Source: Bacteroidetes bacterium QS_8_68_28
Lineage (GTDB): Bacteria; Bacteroidota; Rhodothermia; Rhodothermales; Salinibacteraceae
Direction: 5' to 3'
NCBI GenBank assembly: GCA_003022485.1
Contig: PXTS01000056.1
Coordinates: 1 to 43,438, forward strand
Length of the DNA stretch: 43,438 nucleotides
In this document: positions 8,668 through 17,301 of the stretch, in pieces
How the letters are laid out: the number at the start of each line of letters is the position of its first letter
Position numbering within the stretch: position 1 is the stretch's first letter
Position numbers and translations under genes: made by a program
The notes under the pieces: generated by a model
Seen by the model: only the letters and a program-made list of their open reading frames with translations
Database searches by the model: none
Told to the model about the DNA's origin: nothing

Positions 8668-9474
8668 TCAAAACTCGTACCTCACGAGCAGGCGCCTTTC
8701 CTCGCCCAGATAGAAACGAAGGAGCATAACGCTCGAATCGACTCCATACATTTCCTGATGGCGCTCCCGCAGAGGGGTCAGGTCGAACCGTATCGTTTCG
8801 GTCGGTAGCGCTTCGCACATGTCTCCGTTGCCGTCGTGGAAGAGCCTGACGCCTGCCTGAACGGGACTGCTCTCCATGAAAGAATCCTCCGCAACGAGTT
8901 CGAATTCGTGCTCTTCGCAACCGCCGCTGTACTGGACTCGCAGGGCCAACGTGTCCGTCCGGAGCGTGCCGACTTTCACAGTGGGAAACTCGGGGCGAGC
9001 ATCTGCGAGCGTGTCAGTGCCGACGACTTCTACGACTCGGTAGCCGTCGTCTGGATACTCACCCGGCTCTATCTCCGAATCAATGGTGACGGGGGAGATC
9101 TTCTCGTTTGCCCTTTGCGCGGCTCCTTCGATCTCGATGAGCTCAAGCGGTAAGCAAGCGAGCCGGACGTTCGGCGGAATTTCCTCGCGGTTCCCGGTGA
9201 AGCGCACTGCCACGCCAGCGCGCCTGAGCTTTTCGGGAAGCGCTCCGTCTTCGAGGCAGTAGCGGTTCCCGGGCTCGGATTCCGGATAGACGACGAGGCG
9301 CGCTTTGCTCTCGGAGACAGAAGCGTCGATACGACCGATCGTGCCGCGCGCGTCTTGGAAGTCGGGCTGCGTCTCCTCGGGCGGGTCAGAGCCAACGAGC
9401 TCGCTGCAGCTGGATAGAAGCAAGGCGCCGGCTGAAAGAAGCGCAACGGCAGAAAAGAAGTGCGGGTTTAGCAT
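8668..9474 (-). CDS. Uncharacterised lipoprotein
   Basis: 268 aa. The N-terminus is a lipoprotein signal: hydrophobic stretch FFSAVALLSAGALLLSSCSE with lipobox LSSC, Cys at residue 23, so it should be lipid-anchored in the envelope. The C-terminal third has a pattern seen in uncharacterised Bacteroidota exported proteins: YSGGCEEHEFELVAE, a dispersed HDGNGDMCEAL and RFDLTPLRE, with two cysteines that could pair. I cannot assign a function. It lies 68 bp downstream of the methyltransferase on the same strand, and its base composition is less GC-rich than that of the surrounding housekeeping genes. Confidence 0.8.
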   Translation of the reverse strand: MLNPHFFSAVALLSAGALLLSSCSELVGSDPPEETQPDFQDARGTIGRIDASVSESKARLVVYPESEPGNRYCLEDGALPEKLRRAGVAVRFTGNREEIPPNVRLACLPLELIEIEGAAQRANEKISPVTIDSEIEPGEYPDDGYRVVEVVGTDTLADARPEFPTVKVGTLRTDTLALRVQYSGGCEEHEFELVAEDSFMESSPVQAGVRLFHDGNGDMCEALPTETIRFDLTPLRERHQEMYGVDSSVMLLRFYLGEERRLLVRYEF

Positions 9475-9542
9475 GGTAGCTTTCGTAGAGGTTCGGGAAA
9501 AAGCGAAGCTATACCGGCCGTTTTGAGGCGCTCAATCGCCCT

Positions 9543-10373
9543 TTAAGCACTCGCGTAGGAAAGCAGCGAATGCTTCTCTGAAGCAAGGCTCGAGTCCTTG
9601 GGAGACACGACATAGTAGCAGGTCGTAATCAGGAAATTCCGCAGGTAAGGAATGGCCGAAATGAGCGAGAGCTGCTTTCTCGGCTTCAGGCCGAATTTCG
9701 TTTCGTAGTGGGGATTGATGAAATACAATGTCTTTTGCAGCGCTCCGTAGCCCGTCTTCTGCAGGATGTCTTCGAACCGCTCGATCGTGATCCCGGTCGC
9801 TTTTATTTCGAGCAGGTTGTTCACCTTGCGTTTCTCCTCACCGGAGGCTTCTAAAATAAACTGGTAGATCGAGGCTGGAAGAATGTGGAGGTACGGCACC
9901 TTGGAAATGAACCGGCCCTTGCACATCTGCTGGTGCCCACCGAACGGATTGTGCCACGGAGGAAACCCCAGAAAAACGACGCCGCCGGTCCCCACGAACC
10001 GCTTGATAAAGGACATGAAGCGCTCTTGGCCGTGGATGTGTTCGAGGGTATCCCTCACCAGCACGACGTCGAACGTGCCCAGCCCTTTCACGTCGTAGAT
10101 GTCTTCGCAGAGTAACTCAATGCTCTGCGAGCCGTCCGGCAGGAAGTTTCTTGCCTTCCGTATTTTCGATGCTGTCTTGTCAACACCGACGATTCGCTCG
10201 CAGCCGATGTCTAAGAACGGCTTCAGGTTGCCGGCCTCTCCGCATCCAATCTCCAGCACCGACGCGTGCCCGTCGATTTGTGCAAACTTGCGGAGCAAGG
10301 GCAGCACAAACTTTCGCGTCGTCCACTCCTGTTCTCGAAAGTACTGTGTTCTATTTTCGTGTCTCGGCTGCAT
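9543..10373 (-). CDS. Class I SAM-dependent methyltransferase
   Basis: 276 aa. Motif I is SVLEIGCGEAGNLKPFL (about residues 38-54), motif II region IVGVDKTASKI, then FDVVLVRDTLEHIHGQERF and a GGVVFLGFPPWHNPFGGHQQ segment; this is the Methyltransf_11/23 type often found beside surface polysaccharide genes. The C-terminal 100 residues are not conserved enough to name a substrate. The gene is visibly more AT-rich and richer in AAA/AAT codons than the neighbours, which suggests horizontal acquisition. It lies between the TonB receptor and the lipoprotein gene, same strand. No membrane segment is certain, but the region NFLITTCYYVV near the end is hydrophobic. Confidence 0.88.
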   Translation of the reverse strand: MQPRHENRTQYFREQEWTTRKFVLPLLRKFAQIDGHASVLEIGCGEAGNLKPFLDIGCERIVGVDKTASKIRKARNFLPDGSQSIELLCEDIYDVKGLGTFDVVLVRDTLEHIHGQERFMSFIKRFVGTGGVVFLGFPPWHNPFGGHQQMCKGRFISKVPYLHILPASIYQFILEASGEEKRKVNNLLEIKATGITIERFEDILQKTGYGALQKTLYFINPHYETKFGLKPRKQLSLISAIPYLRNFLITTCYYVVSPKDSSLASEKHSLLSYASA

Positions 10374-10435
10374 CTTCTGCTTCTCGAGGCTGCCTGTGGA
10401 AGCGATTCAGCAAGGAGGCGTGAGGGTTCGTAGAA

Positions 10436-10450
10436 AGAGCAGGGGGCTCT
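10436..10450 (-). terminator. Candidate terminator after the TonB receptor gene
   Basis: In the minus sense, AGAGC-CCCCT-GCTCT forms a 5-bp stem followed by TTCT, 19 bp past the receptor stop codon. Short stem and poor U-tract make this weak. Confidence 0.3.
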
Positions 10451-10468
10451 CACGGCGTCTGCACGTAG

Positions 10469-13207
10469 TCAGAACATGATCGTGTAGCGGAGGGCCGGAA
10501 GGACGGTGGGGAGCGTCACGATCTTCCGAATGGTCCGGTAAGGCCGCCCTTCGGGAGGAGTCTCTTCGAAGAGCTTTTCGCCGAGGCGGACGAAAAACGG
10601 ATTGGCGTGGTCGTAGGCGTTGTAGACGCCGAGGTAGAGCTGGTGGCCGGCACCCCCGCCCGAGAATGTGAAGCGCGCGCCCGCGTCCAGTCGCTCGTAG
10701 GCCGGGAGCCGGTCGCTGTTGCGCACGCCGCCCGGGCGAGTATTCGCAGGGACGGGCGCGCCGCTCTCGGGCAACGTGAGCGCGTTCCCGGTGCGGTACA
10801 CCCAAGTGCCGGTGAGTTCGAGATAGCTGGTGAGTTGATGGGCGAGCGTCAGCGTGAGGTCGTGGCGGCGGTCGTACCGAAAGGGAAAGGGCTCGCCGCC
10901 GTTGAGCCCCTCGAAGGTGCGCGTCGAACGCGAGAGCGTGTAGCTGAGCCAGCCGGTCGTCGCGCCCCCGTGCTTTTCGAGAAGCAGCTCCACGCCGTAG
11001 GAGCGGCCCCGACCCGCTTCGACCAATTCCTCCCAGCTTCCGCTCAAAGGAGCGCCGGTCGGATCTTCATATTCGACGAGACCCGTCATCCACTTGTAGT
11101 ACCCTTCGAGCGTGCCTTCGAAACCGCCGCCGAAATCATGGGCAAGTCCGGTCGTGACCTGATGGCCGCGCGCCGGACCGACCCGAGGCGTGGCCGGGAC
11201 CCAGAGGTCGATGGGCAGACCCAGCGCGCTGGTCGAGAGCTGATGGACGTACTGCGCCATGCGGCTGTAGGAGGCTTCCACGGCCAGCGCCTCTGCCGGA
11301 GCGTAGCGCACCGAGAGGCGCGGTTCGAGCGTGGCGTAAAGCGATTCGCCCGTAAAAAGCCCCGAGCCGCGCACTCCCACGTTTGCGCTTAGGCGCGAGG
11401 AGAGCTGCACCTCGTCCTCCGTGTAGAGCGCCCATTCGGTCGTGCGGGGCTCGGCGCCCGGCGTGAGCGCCGTGTCGCGGATGACGCCCTCGCGTGTGCT
11501 CGATTGCCGCAAGTCGCGCTCGCCGGGCCGGTATCGGTGGCGTGTGAGCGCGAACCCGAAGCGCGCGTCGTGCCGCGATGCCGGCGCGTAGTCAAAATCC
11601 GCCCGTAGCCCCACGTCGCGCACTCCCGAGACGAAATTCAGGCGGGTTGATTTTTGGCCGATGCCTTCCCGGCTCGTCTCCGATCGGTATAAGCTCCGGT
11701 AGTCGTAGTCGCTCGCAAAGAGTACGGCGCTGCCGGAGAGGGACCCACTAAAGGCGTGGTCCCAGCGCAGCGTGGCCAACTGCGTGCCCCACTCCAGCCC
11801 GATGTCGGCGGACGACGCCCGCCCCGAGCCGCTGTCCTCTTCGAAGCGGTCGCGGTAGTCGTCCCGCCCAGCATACAGGCTCAGGCGCAGGTGATCGCGC
11901 GGCGTGAGATCGTAGCCGGCAACGGCGTTGAGGTCCCAGAAGCGAAAGGGGGAGTCGGTGCCCAAGAGGAGCGGCTGCGCCAGCTCGCCGACGAACGAGC
12001 GCCGCGCGCCCAGGGCGAACGATCCGCGCTCTGCCCCGAGAGGGCCCTCCGCGAACACGTTCCCGTTGATGAGCCCGAGGGAGGCGCTCCCGTCGTAACT
12101 TGCCGGGTCTCCTTCCCGAGTGCGGAAGGAGAGCACCGACGCGAGGTGCCCGCCGTAGCGCGCCGGGAACCGCCCGGTTCTGAACTCCGGCCCGCGCACG
12201 ACCGAAGGATTGAACACTGACAGAAAGCCGAGCGCATGATAGGCGTTGTAGACCGGAGCGCCGTCGAGAAGCACCAAGTTCTGCTCGGGCCCGCTGCCCC
12301 GGACGCTCAGCCCGGCGGCTCCCTCCGACTGCACCCCGGGAAGAAGCCTCAGGATGTCTATTGGATCCGTCTCACCCAAGAAAGGGGGAACGCTCTCGAC
12401 CTGAGCTGGGCGAAGGCGGGCCGTGCTCAGGCGCTCTTCATCCGCGGACGGCTGCGCTTCGACCGCTACGGGCGGGAGGGCCACAGGCGTGGGATGAAGC
12501 CGAATCGTCACGCGCTCCTTCTCCTCGTCTGCAGAGGCGCGTGGCGCAAGGAGGGGGCGAGCCGACGCATACCCTACGTGGGAAACGAAAACGGCGACCG
12601 TATCCGCGCTTGCCGCTTCTGCCCTCGCCGAGTCGGCGAGGGCCGCGCCGGTCGGGAGCGCAAGGCGAAAGAAGCCCGCTTTGTCGGTCGTCGTTCCTTT
12701 TGCGAAGGCGGGCGCCCAGACGAACGCGCCGGAGACGCCCTCTCCGCCGGGCGCGGCCGTGCGGACGACTCCTGCCAGCACCGTCTGCGAGGCATTCTCC
12801 TCGCGTGCCGTTTCTTCTTTCAGCGCGAACGTGCCGGACGAAAGCCGGCGGTAGCGGAGGCCGGTGCCGCGCAGAACGCACCGCATCAGCGCACTGGGGG
12901 ACTGCGCTTCGATCTTGCACGTGACGCGGTGGCCCCTTACCAGCTGGGAGGTATAGATCAGATCGATCCGGGCTTTCTGCCGCAGCCTTTCGAGCACAGC
13001 CTGTAGCGGCGCGTCTTCCACGTGCAGCGTCAGCGTCGAGTCAGGAGCGGGTCGCCCGTCGCCGCTCTGCGCGCGGGCACCGCGGGGCCATGCTGAGGCA
13101 AGAAGCAGGAGAGCCAGAGCGAGGCCAAACCGCAGGCCGCGGCGAGCCCTGCCATCTGCCGGCGGCCGCTGGCAGGTAGCGAGCAAAGGTCGAGCGAGGA
13201 GGCACAC
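10469..13207 (-). CDS. TonB-dependent outer-membrane receptor with N-terminal STN signalling domain
   Basis: About 912 aa. A signal peptide (GLRFGLALALLLLASAWP, cleavage after ARA) is followed by an STN domain (LTLHVEDAPLQAVLERL ... LIYTSQLVRGHRVTCKIEA), a carboxypeptidase-regulatory-like beta domain (residues about 135-220), the plug (IDILRLLPGVQSEGAAGLSV, then RGSGPEQNLVLLDGAPVYN) and a long beta-barrel ending in a terminal Phe (ALRYTIMF). The STN domain talks to FecR-type anti-sigma factors, and such a gene lies immediately upstream with an ECF sigma factor, so ligand binding should control this module. The start is uncertain: the open frame reaches a GTG at 13315, inside fecR; the GTG at 13205-13207 or the TTG at 13186 are likelier. 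The ligand (siderophore, oligosaccharide or other) is not determinable here. Confidence 0.92.
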   Translation of the reverse strand: MCLLARPLLATCQRPPADGRARRGLRFGLALALLLLASAWPRGARAQSGDGRPAPDSTLTLHVEDAPLQAVLERLRQKARIDLIYTSQLVRGHRVTCKIEAQSPSALMRCVLRGTGLRYRRLSSGTFALKEETAREENASQTVLAGVVRTAAPGGEGVSGAFVWAPAFAKGTTTDKAGFFRLALPTGAALADSARAEAASADTVAVFVSHVGYASARPLLAPRASADEEKERVTIRLHPTPVALPPVAVEAQPSADEERLSTARLRPAQVESVPPFLGETDPIDILRLLPGVQSEGAAGLSVRGSGPEQNLVLLDGAPVYNAYHALGFLSVFNPSVVRGPEFRTGRFPARYGGHLASVLSFRTREGDPASYDGSASLGLINGNVFAEGPLGAERGSFALGARRSFVGELAQPLLLGTDSPFRFWDLNAVAGYDLTPRDHLRLSLYAGRDDYRDRFEEDSGSGRASSADIGLEWGTQLATLRWDHAFSGSLSGSAVLFASDYDYRSLYRSETSREGIGQKSTRLNFVSGVRDVGLRADFDYAPASRHDARFGFALTRHRYRPGERDLRQSSTREGVIRDTALTPGAEPRTTEWALYTEDEVQLSSRLSANVGVRGSGLFTGESLYATLEPRLSVRYAPAEALAVEASYSRMAQYVHQLSTSALGLPIDLWVPATPRVGPARGHQVTTGLAHDFGGGFEGTLEGYYKWMTGLVEYEDPTGAPLSGSWEELVEAGRGRSYGVELLLEKHGGATTGWLSYTLSRSTRTFEGLNGGEPFPFRYDRRHDLTLTLAHQLTSYLELTGTWVYRTGNALTLPESGAPVPANTRPGGVRNSDRLPAYERLDAGARFTFSGGGAGHQLYLGVYNAYDHANPFFVRLGEKLFEETPPEGRPYRTIRKIVTLPTVLPALRYTIMF

Positions 13208-13266
13208 GAATGAAAGAGCGGGATGCCGTGGAAATGGGCTAAGCCGAAAGGCGCAAAAGAAGGAAC

Positions 13267-14334
13267 TCAGCGAGGTCCCCCGCTGATGCGTAAGGTGTCG
13301 CCCCGGCGGGTACACTCGGCCCGAAGATAGTCGCAGAGGTCTTCCGTCGCTTCTTGGGCGGACGACACCTTCCGGCGATAGAAGGTGACGCGCCGGCGGC
13401 GAAGCGAACCCGGTTCGACGCGAACGGGCACGTCGAACCGGCGCTGGATCTCATCTGCGATGGTGCCGAGCGGCTGGTCAGAGAACGCGACCCCCCCCCT
13501 TCGCCACGTGAGGGCCCTGCCGGTGTCTGCCGGCGACGGCGCGGCGGGCGCGCGGTCGCTGGCCCCGACGCGGCTCGCCTCTCCAGGCGAGAGCACGACG
13601 GTCCGGTCGCCGCGCGCGGACGGGTCAGCCGAGAAGGCCAAGCGCCCCTGCACCAGCGTCACGCGCGTGTCGGGCGTCATGTCGGTCGGCCAAGCGCGCA
13701 CGTTGAAGGTCGTGCCCAGCACGCGGACCGTCGCGTTGAAGGTATCCACGAGAAAGGGGGCCTCCCCTTTGGTCACTTCGAAGAAGGCCTCGCCCTGCAG
13801 GTGCACGCGCCGCCCCTCTCGCCAGAAGTAGCGGTAGTAGGTAAGCTCCGTACCCCCGCTGAGCTCAGCGGTCGAGCCGTCCGGGAGCACGGCCACGCGG
13901 GACTGACCTGCCGGGGCGACCACCTCGGCGGGACGAAGCACCCACCACGCAAGCCCACCGGTAAGGGTGCAGAGCACGAGCGCGGCGGCAGCGAGCCTCC
14001 ATCGAAACCGGGCCGGCTTCCGGTGGCGCTTATCTTCGGCGCGGCCGGGCTCCGGTCCGCGCTCCCCGGCATTCGTTCGAGCCGGCGGCGCGGGCGTCTC
14101 TTCGGCGCGCCGTTTGATCTCCTTGAGTGCCGTTTCAGTCGTTTCTGCGGCCGGCGTCTCGGGGCGCCCTTGCCCAGCGAGCTTCCAAGCGTGCCGCAGC
14201 TTGCGGCGCTCCGCCTCCGGATAGTCTTCCAGAAGCTGCCGGACGTGTTCGGGGAGCGTTTCCTCTTCGCCTGGCGCTCCCTCGTCGGGGGGCAACTCGC
14301 TTGGCGCGCGGCGCTGGCCTGAACGGTCTTTCAT
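13267..14334 (-). CDS. FecR-family anti-sigma factor
   Basis: 355 aa inner-membrane regulator that holds an ECF sigma factor and receives the signal from the STN domain of an outer-membrane receptor. The N-terminal 110 residues are cytoplasmic and charged; one membrane segment follows (WRLAAAALVLCTLTGGLAWWV). The periplasmic FecR domain has VAVLPDGSTAELSGGTELTY, VHLQGEAFFEVTKGEAPFLV and ATVRVLGTTFNVRAW. The last 75 residues match the DUF4974-type end found in Bacteroidota (GVAFSDQPLGTIADEIQRRF). The gene starts 13 bp after the sigma factor stop and ends 59 bp before the likely receptor start, so the three are probably one transcript. Confidence 0.93.
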   Translation of the reverse strand: MKDRSGQRRAPSELPPDEGAPGEEETLPEHVRQLLEDYPEAERRKLRHAWKLAGQGRPETPAAETTETALKEIKRRAEETPAPPARTNAGERGPEPGRAEDKRHRKPARFRWRLAAAALVLCTLTGGLAWWVLRPAEVVAPAGQSRVAVLPDGSTAELSGGTELTYYRYFWREGRRVHLQGEAFFEVTKGEAPFLVDTFNATVRVLGTTFNVRAWPTDMTPDTRVTLVQGRLAFSADPSARGDRTVVLSPGEASRVGASDRAPAAPSPADTGRALTWRRGGVAFSDQPLGTIADEIQRRFDVPVRVEPGSLRRRRVTFYRRKVSSAQEATEDLCDYLRAECTRRGDTLRISGGPR

Positions 14335-14347
14335 GTCGGACAGGGCG

Positions 14348-14914
14348 TCAGGAGGGCAAAAGGTCCGGGTCGTAAGCGGTCAGGCGCTCGCGCAGGTCTT
14401 CGAGCGCCAAGCGGATGTGCGTTTCGACCGTGCGTGGCGAGATGTCCATGACGCGAGCGATCTCTTCGTGGGTCAGGTCGGCGAATCGGCTGAGGCGAAA
14501 CGCCTCCTGCCGCCGCTCTGGGAGCGCGGCGATCCACTTTTGCACGCGCTGCCGCAAAGCGCGCCCTGCGGCGTGTTCGCTCGGGGTGCGTGGCCCTTTC
14601 TCAGGTCCTGCGTGTGCGCCCCGCAACTCGCGGCGGCGGCTTTCCTTGCGCTTTCGGCTGAGCATGTCGTTGCGAACCATCGTGTAGAGAAGCGCGCGCA
14701 CCGAGCCGCTCGCATCGAAGGTCTCGCGCTGCGTCCACAGCCGAACGAAGGCGTTTTGGACGGCGTCGGCGGCCTCTCCCTGCTCAGCGCGAAGGCTCCG
14801 GGCGTATCCGAGCAGCGGGGCGTGAAGCCGCCGAAAGAGCGCGTCGAAGGCGTCCTCGTCCCCGCCCAGCACCGCCTGAAAGATTTCGTCCAGCGGGTTG
14901 GGGGTGGAGGACAC
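14348..14914 (-). CDS. ECF-type RNA polymerase sigma factor (FecI-like)
   Basis: 188 aa, GTG start at 14912-14914. Region 2 is DAFDALFRRLHAPLLGYARSL, then EAADAVQNAFVRLW and VRALLYTMVRNDML; region 4 is LPERRQEAFRLSRFADLTHE followed by EIARVMDISPRTVETHIRLA, which contains the -35-binding helix-turn-helix. A 25-residue charged linker joins them. It heads the sigma-FecR-TonB receptor row and should direct transcription of the receptor, probably including itself. No clear promoter pattern could be read upstream. Confidence 0.94.
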   Translation of the reverse strand: MSSTPNPLDEIFQAVLGGDEDAFDALFRRLHAPLLGYARSLRAEQGEAADAVQNAFVRLWTQRETFDASGSVRALLYTMVRNDMLSRKRKESRRRELRGAHAGPEKGPRTPSEHAAGRALRQRVQKWIAALPERRQEAFRLSRFADLTHEEIARVMDISPRTVETHIRLALEDLRERLTAYDPDLLPS

Positions 14915-15389
14915 GGGAGCCGGTCATCGAGCGACGTAATGGCGGCAGCGCAGGCGCACAGGCGCCTCTGGCGCGGGCGGTCAGGGCGCAAAGGGTTTCA
15001 AGATGCACTTCAGTAACGCGCGAGCCGCCCCGAACCCGTAATCGCCGAACCGACGACTCAGCCAATTAACTGTTTGTTCATTCTTTTGAGTATATGGGCC
15101 AGCAGGGCTTTGGGTTTTGAGGATCTGTCGGGATACTTCGACGAAGAAGGCTACCAGCGGGCTTTGCGCTTCACCCGTAGCGTCCTCTTGACGCCTCAAT
15201 ACGGGTGACTCGATAGGGAATCCCACGGTTATCGGCGTGAGGGCAGAGCAGGAGATCTCAAACTGCAAGGCGCGCCCGAGACCAAACAAGACGGGCAGCA
15301 TGCCAGCCACTCAGCAGCGCCGGACGCGGCAGTGCAGGATTCCAAGCAACGGGCCACAGAAACGGACCTCTTGATGACCCGCTAAAGCA
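14915..15389 (-). other. Gap without a recognisable gene
   Basis: Between the sigma factor and the IS3 remnant. The longest minus-strand open frame, 14981-15310 (109 aa, containing TVNWLSRRFGDYGFGAARAL), resembles nothing I know. The DNA is less GC-rich than the neighbours and directly adjoins IS3 debris, so this is most likely insertion-related or decayed sequence. It also has to hold the sigma factor promoter. Confidence 0.4.
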
Positions 15390-15665
15390 CGCCCCAGCGA
15401 GGAGAACCTCTTTCTTACCGAGGAGCTGTTCGAGGTCGGCGATTTTCTTCTGCTGGCGTTTCAGTTCATCCGAGCCGCCGAAGACCTTCGCTCCCTCGCC
15501 TGTGGAACTGCGTTTTCCAGTTCGAGACCGTGACCGGATGTGGCGCCCGTAGGCTCGGGCGATCTCCGCCTGCGAACGCTCCGACTGGAGCACCTCGAGG
15601 ACGACTTGGAATTTGAATTTGGCACTGTATGTTTTGCTGGCCGTGGCGAGTTCTTCTCTCTGGTT
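15390..15665 (-). pseudogene. IS3-family transposase OrfA remnant
   Basis: The minus strand reads SKTYSAKFKFQVVLEVLQSE and RSQAEIARAYG, the helix-turn-helix start of IS3 OrfA. It then needs one frame change to read HPVTVSNWKTQF and another back to read AKVFGGSDELKRQQKKIAD followed by LEQLLGKKEV, the leucine-zipper end of OrfA. The element breaks off after GKKEV; no OrfB integrase is present. Two compensating frameshifts and the truncation show that it is dead. Confidence 0.8.
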
Positions 15666-15742
15666 GGTCAGGAGAGAAGATACCGCCTGCGACCCAAGTT
15701 TTTCTTAACCTACCCGGTGGTACAACTTTTCGGGCTCACCTC

Positions 15743-15778
15743 TCTGACATTACCCATACTTCTGACATTACCCATACT
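15743..15778. repeat. 18-bp perfect tandem repeat
   Basis: TCTGACATTACCCATACT occurs twice head to tail (15743-15760, 15761-15778), followed by AT-rich AAAAAATAATG. It lies between the IS3 remnant and the 3' end of the PP-loop ATPase gene. It could be an element end, a duplication scar or a binding site; nothing decides between them. Confidence 0.85.
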
Positions 15779-15796
15779 AAAAAATAATGCAACACG

Positions 15797-16486
15797 TCAC
15801 TGCCTTAGCCGCAACGCAGCTCGCGCCATGCGTCCACCCGTCTGGAGGCCTCCGACCGCGATCAGCACCGCCTCCTCGAAGCGCGGGCCGCCGCAGGCGA
15901 AGGTGTGAAACGCCCCGCGCTCTCCGCACGGGTCCACGCCCGCCGGCAGGTCCGCCAAGAAGACCGCGTCGTAGACACGCCCGGCGAAGGACGCGCCCAG
16001 TTGCTCGGTGTCCACGCTGCACACGATCGCGCGGTGACCGCCCCCGACGAACCGCCGCGCGAGCGTCTCCGAATCTTTTCCCCAAAGCGGGAAAACCGGC
16101 TCGAAGCCCAAGCGCCGAAGCAGGTCGGCACGGTAGGCACGCACGTCCTCCAGAAAGAGATCGCCGGCGGCCACGCGCTCGACGCCCTCCGCCCGCAGCG
16201 GCGCGATCGTCTCGGCGAGGAGGCGTTCGTATTTCTCGTTCGAGGCGCCTTCCGGCTGGCGCATCACCACGAGCGGGAGCCTCAGCGCCCGCGCCTGCGC
16301 CCGGATGAGCGGCAGCCCCACGCCGTGCATCGTGACTTCCTCGTCGGGGCCGGCGACCGTCGTTACGAGCACGCGGGGCGCGTGGCCGGTCTCTTCCAAT
16401 GCCAGGAGCGCCAACAGCGCGTCCTTGCCCCCGCTCCATAGCAGGGCGATTTTGGATTTCGGATTCTGGATTTCGGATTGGCCCAT
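15797..16486 (-). CDS. PP-loop ATP-binding protein of the Dph6/DUF71 family
   Basis: 229 aa. The PP-loop SGGKDALLALLAL (residues 18-30) and the family motifs VTMHGVGLPLIRAQA, VFPLWGKDS and CGERGAFHTFACGGP are all present. Archaeal and eukaryotic members are diphthine-ammonia ligases; bacteria lack diphthamide, so the bacterial role is unproven. The first 13 residues (MGQSEIQNPKSKI) are encoded by the TTTGGATT-type repeat that fills the leader, so the N-terminus has been rebuilt from repeat sequence or the true start is farther in. The start region carries a 21-bp tandem duplication that includes the ATG. It lies 41 bp downstream of the rhomboid gene on the same strand. Confidence 0.88.
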   Translation of the reverse strand: MGQSEIQNPKSKIALLWSGGKDALLALLALEETGHAPRVLVTTVAGPDEEVTMHGVGLPLIRAQARALRLPLVVMRQPEGASNEKYERLLAETIAPLRAEGVERVAAGDLFLEDVRAYRADLLRRLGFEPVFPLWGKDSETLARRFVGGGHRAIVCSVDTEQLGASFAGRVYDAVFLADLPAGVDPCGERGAFHTFACGGPRFEEAVLIAVGGLQTGGRMARAALRLRQ

Positions 16487-16514
16487 GCCTCAATCGGATT
16501 GGCCCATGCCTCAA
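16448..16514 (-). repeat. Heptad-like repeats and a 21-bp tandem duplication over the DUF71 start codon
   Basis: TTTTGGATTTCGGATT-type units (16448-16480) run through the first codons. CGGATTGGCCCATGCCTCAA is present at 16474-16493 and again at 16495-16514, which duplicates the start codon (ATG at 16484-16486 and 16505-16507 on the minus strand). The upstream ATG opens a five-codon frame, MGQSD, that ends in TGA just before the second ATG. Confidence 0.85.
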
Positions 16515-16527
16515 ACCGCGTGCTCCT

Positions 16528-17301
16528 TCACCGGCGCGGGCGACGCGGCCGTCGTCTTCCTCGTCGCGGCGGGCGGTCGTCGTCCGGGCCGATCACGCCG
16601 CGCAGCAGCAGCGCCATCGCCAGCCCGGCGAAAAAACCGCCAATGTGCGCCCCGTAGGCCACGCCGCCGGCGGTGCCCTCTGCGGTCATCGTCGCCCCGA
16701 AGCCTTCGACGAACTGCAAGACGATGTAGAACCCGATCACCACCACCGCCGGCAGCGACACGACGAAGTAGAAGAGAATCACGCTGACCCGGTTGCGCGG
16801 GAAGAGCACGAGGTAGGCCCCCAACACGCCCGAGATGGCCCCCGAGGCGCCCAGGTTTGGGATCACCCCGTCGGGATCGAGCAGGATCTGCGCGAGCGTG
16901 GCCGCGAGGCCGCTTACCAGGTAGAACGTCAGGAAAACGCCCGAGCCGAAGCGGTGCTCGACGTTGTCGCCGAAGATCCACAAGTACAACATGTTGCCGC
17001 CCAGGTGCAGGTAGCCCCCGTGCATGAACATCGCCGTCAGGATCGTGAGGTAGATGGGCGACGGGCCGGGCGCCTGCGGGATCTGCACCCGCTCGCCCCG
17101 TGCCTCGACGGTCTGCGGGGTCGTAAGGTCGGTGCCAGTGGTGATTTCCTGCGGAATGACGCTCCACCCGTAGTCGAAGGCCTCGCCCGTGCCCGCCTGC
17201 TGGAGCATGAAGAAGACGCCCACGTTAGCGATTAAAAGCACCCACGTTACGTACGCAGGACCTTCGAAGCGTCGGTCGTCGTCGCCAATGGGCAGGAGCA
17301 T
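16528..17301 (-). CDS. Rhomboid-family intramembrane serine protease
   Basis: 257 aa from the ATG at 17299-17301; an upstream in-frame start adds 41 residues of spacer-like sequence. The protein has about seven hydrophobic segments. Key elements: HLGGNMLYLWIFGDNVEHRF (TM2 with His and Asn), the catalytic serine in NLGASGAISGVLGAYLV, and the catalytic His in GGVAYGAHIGGFFAGLA. The first loop (about residues 35-75) is long. The C-terminus is Arg/Pro-rich (RRGRRRPRRPRR). Its substrate is unknown. It lies upstream of the PP-loop protein and divergent from the prephenate dehydrogenase-like gene. Confidence 0.93.
   Translation of the reverse strand: MLLPIGDDDRRFEGPAYVTWVLLIANVGVFFMLQQAGTGEAFDYGWSVIPQEITTGTDLTTPQTVEARGERVQIPQAPGPSPIYLTILTAMFMHGGYLHLGGNMLYLWIFGDNVEHRFGSGVFLTFYLVSGLAATLAQILLDPDGVIPNLGASGAISGVLGAYLVLFPRNRVSVILFYFVVSLPAVVVIGFYIVLQFVEGFGATMTAEGTAGGVAYGAHIGGFFAGLAMALLLRGVIGPDDDRPPRRGRRRPRRPRR

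Noticed and set aside
15258-15593. Intact 111-residue gene
   Set aside because: It reads through two frame breaks of an IS3 OrfA and ends in unrelated sequence.
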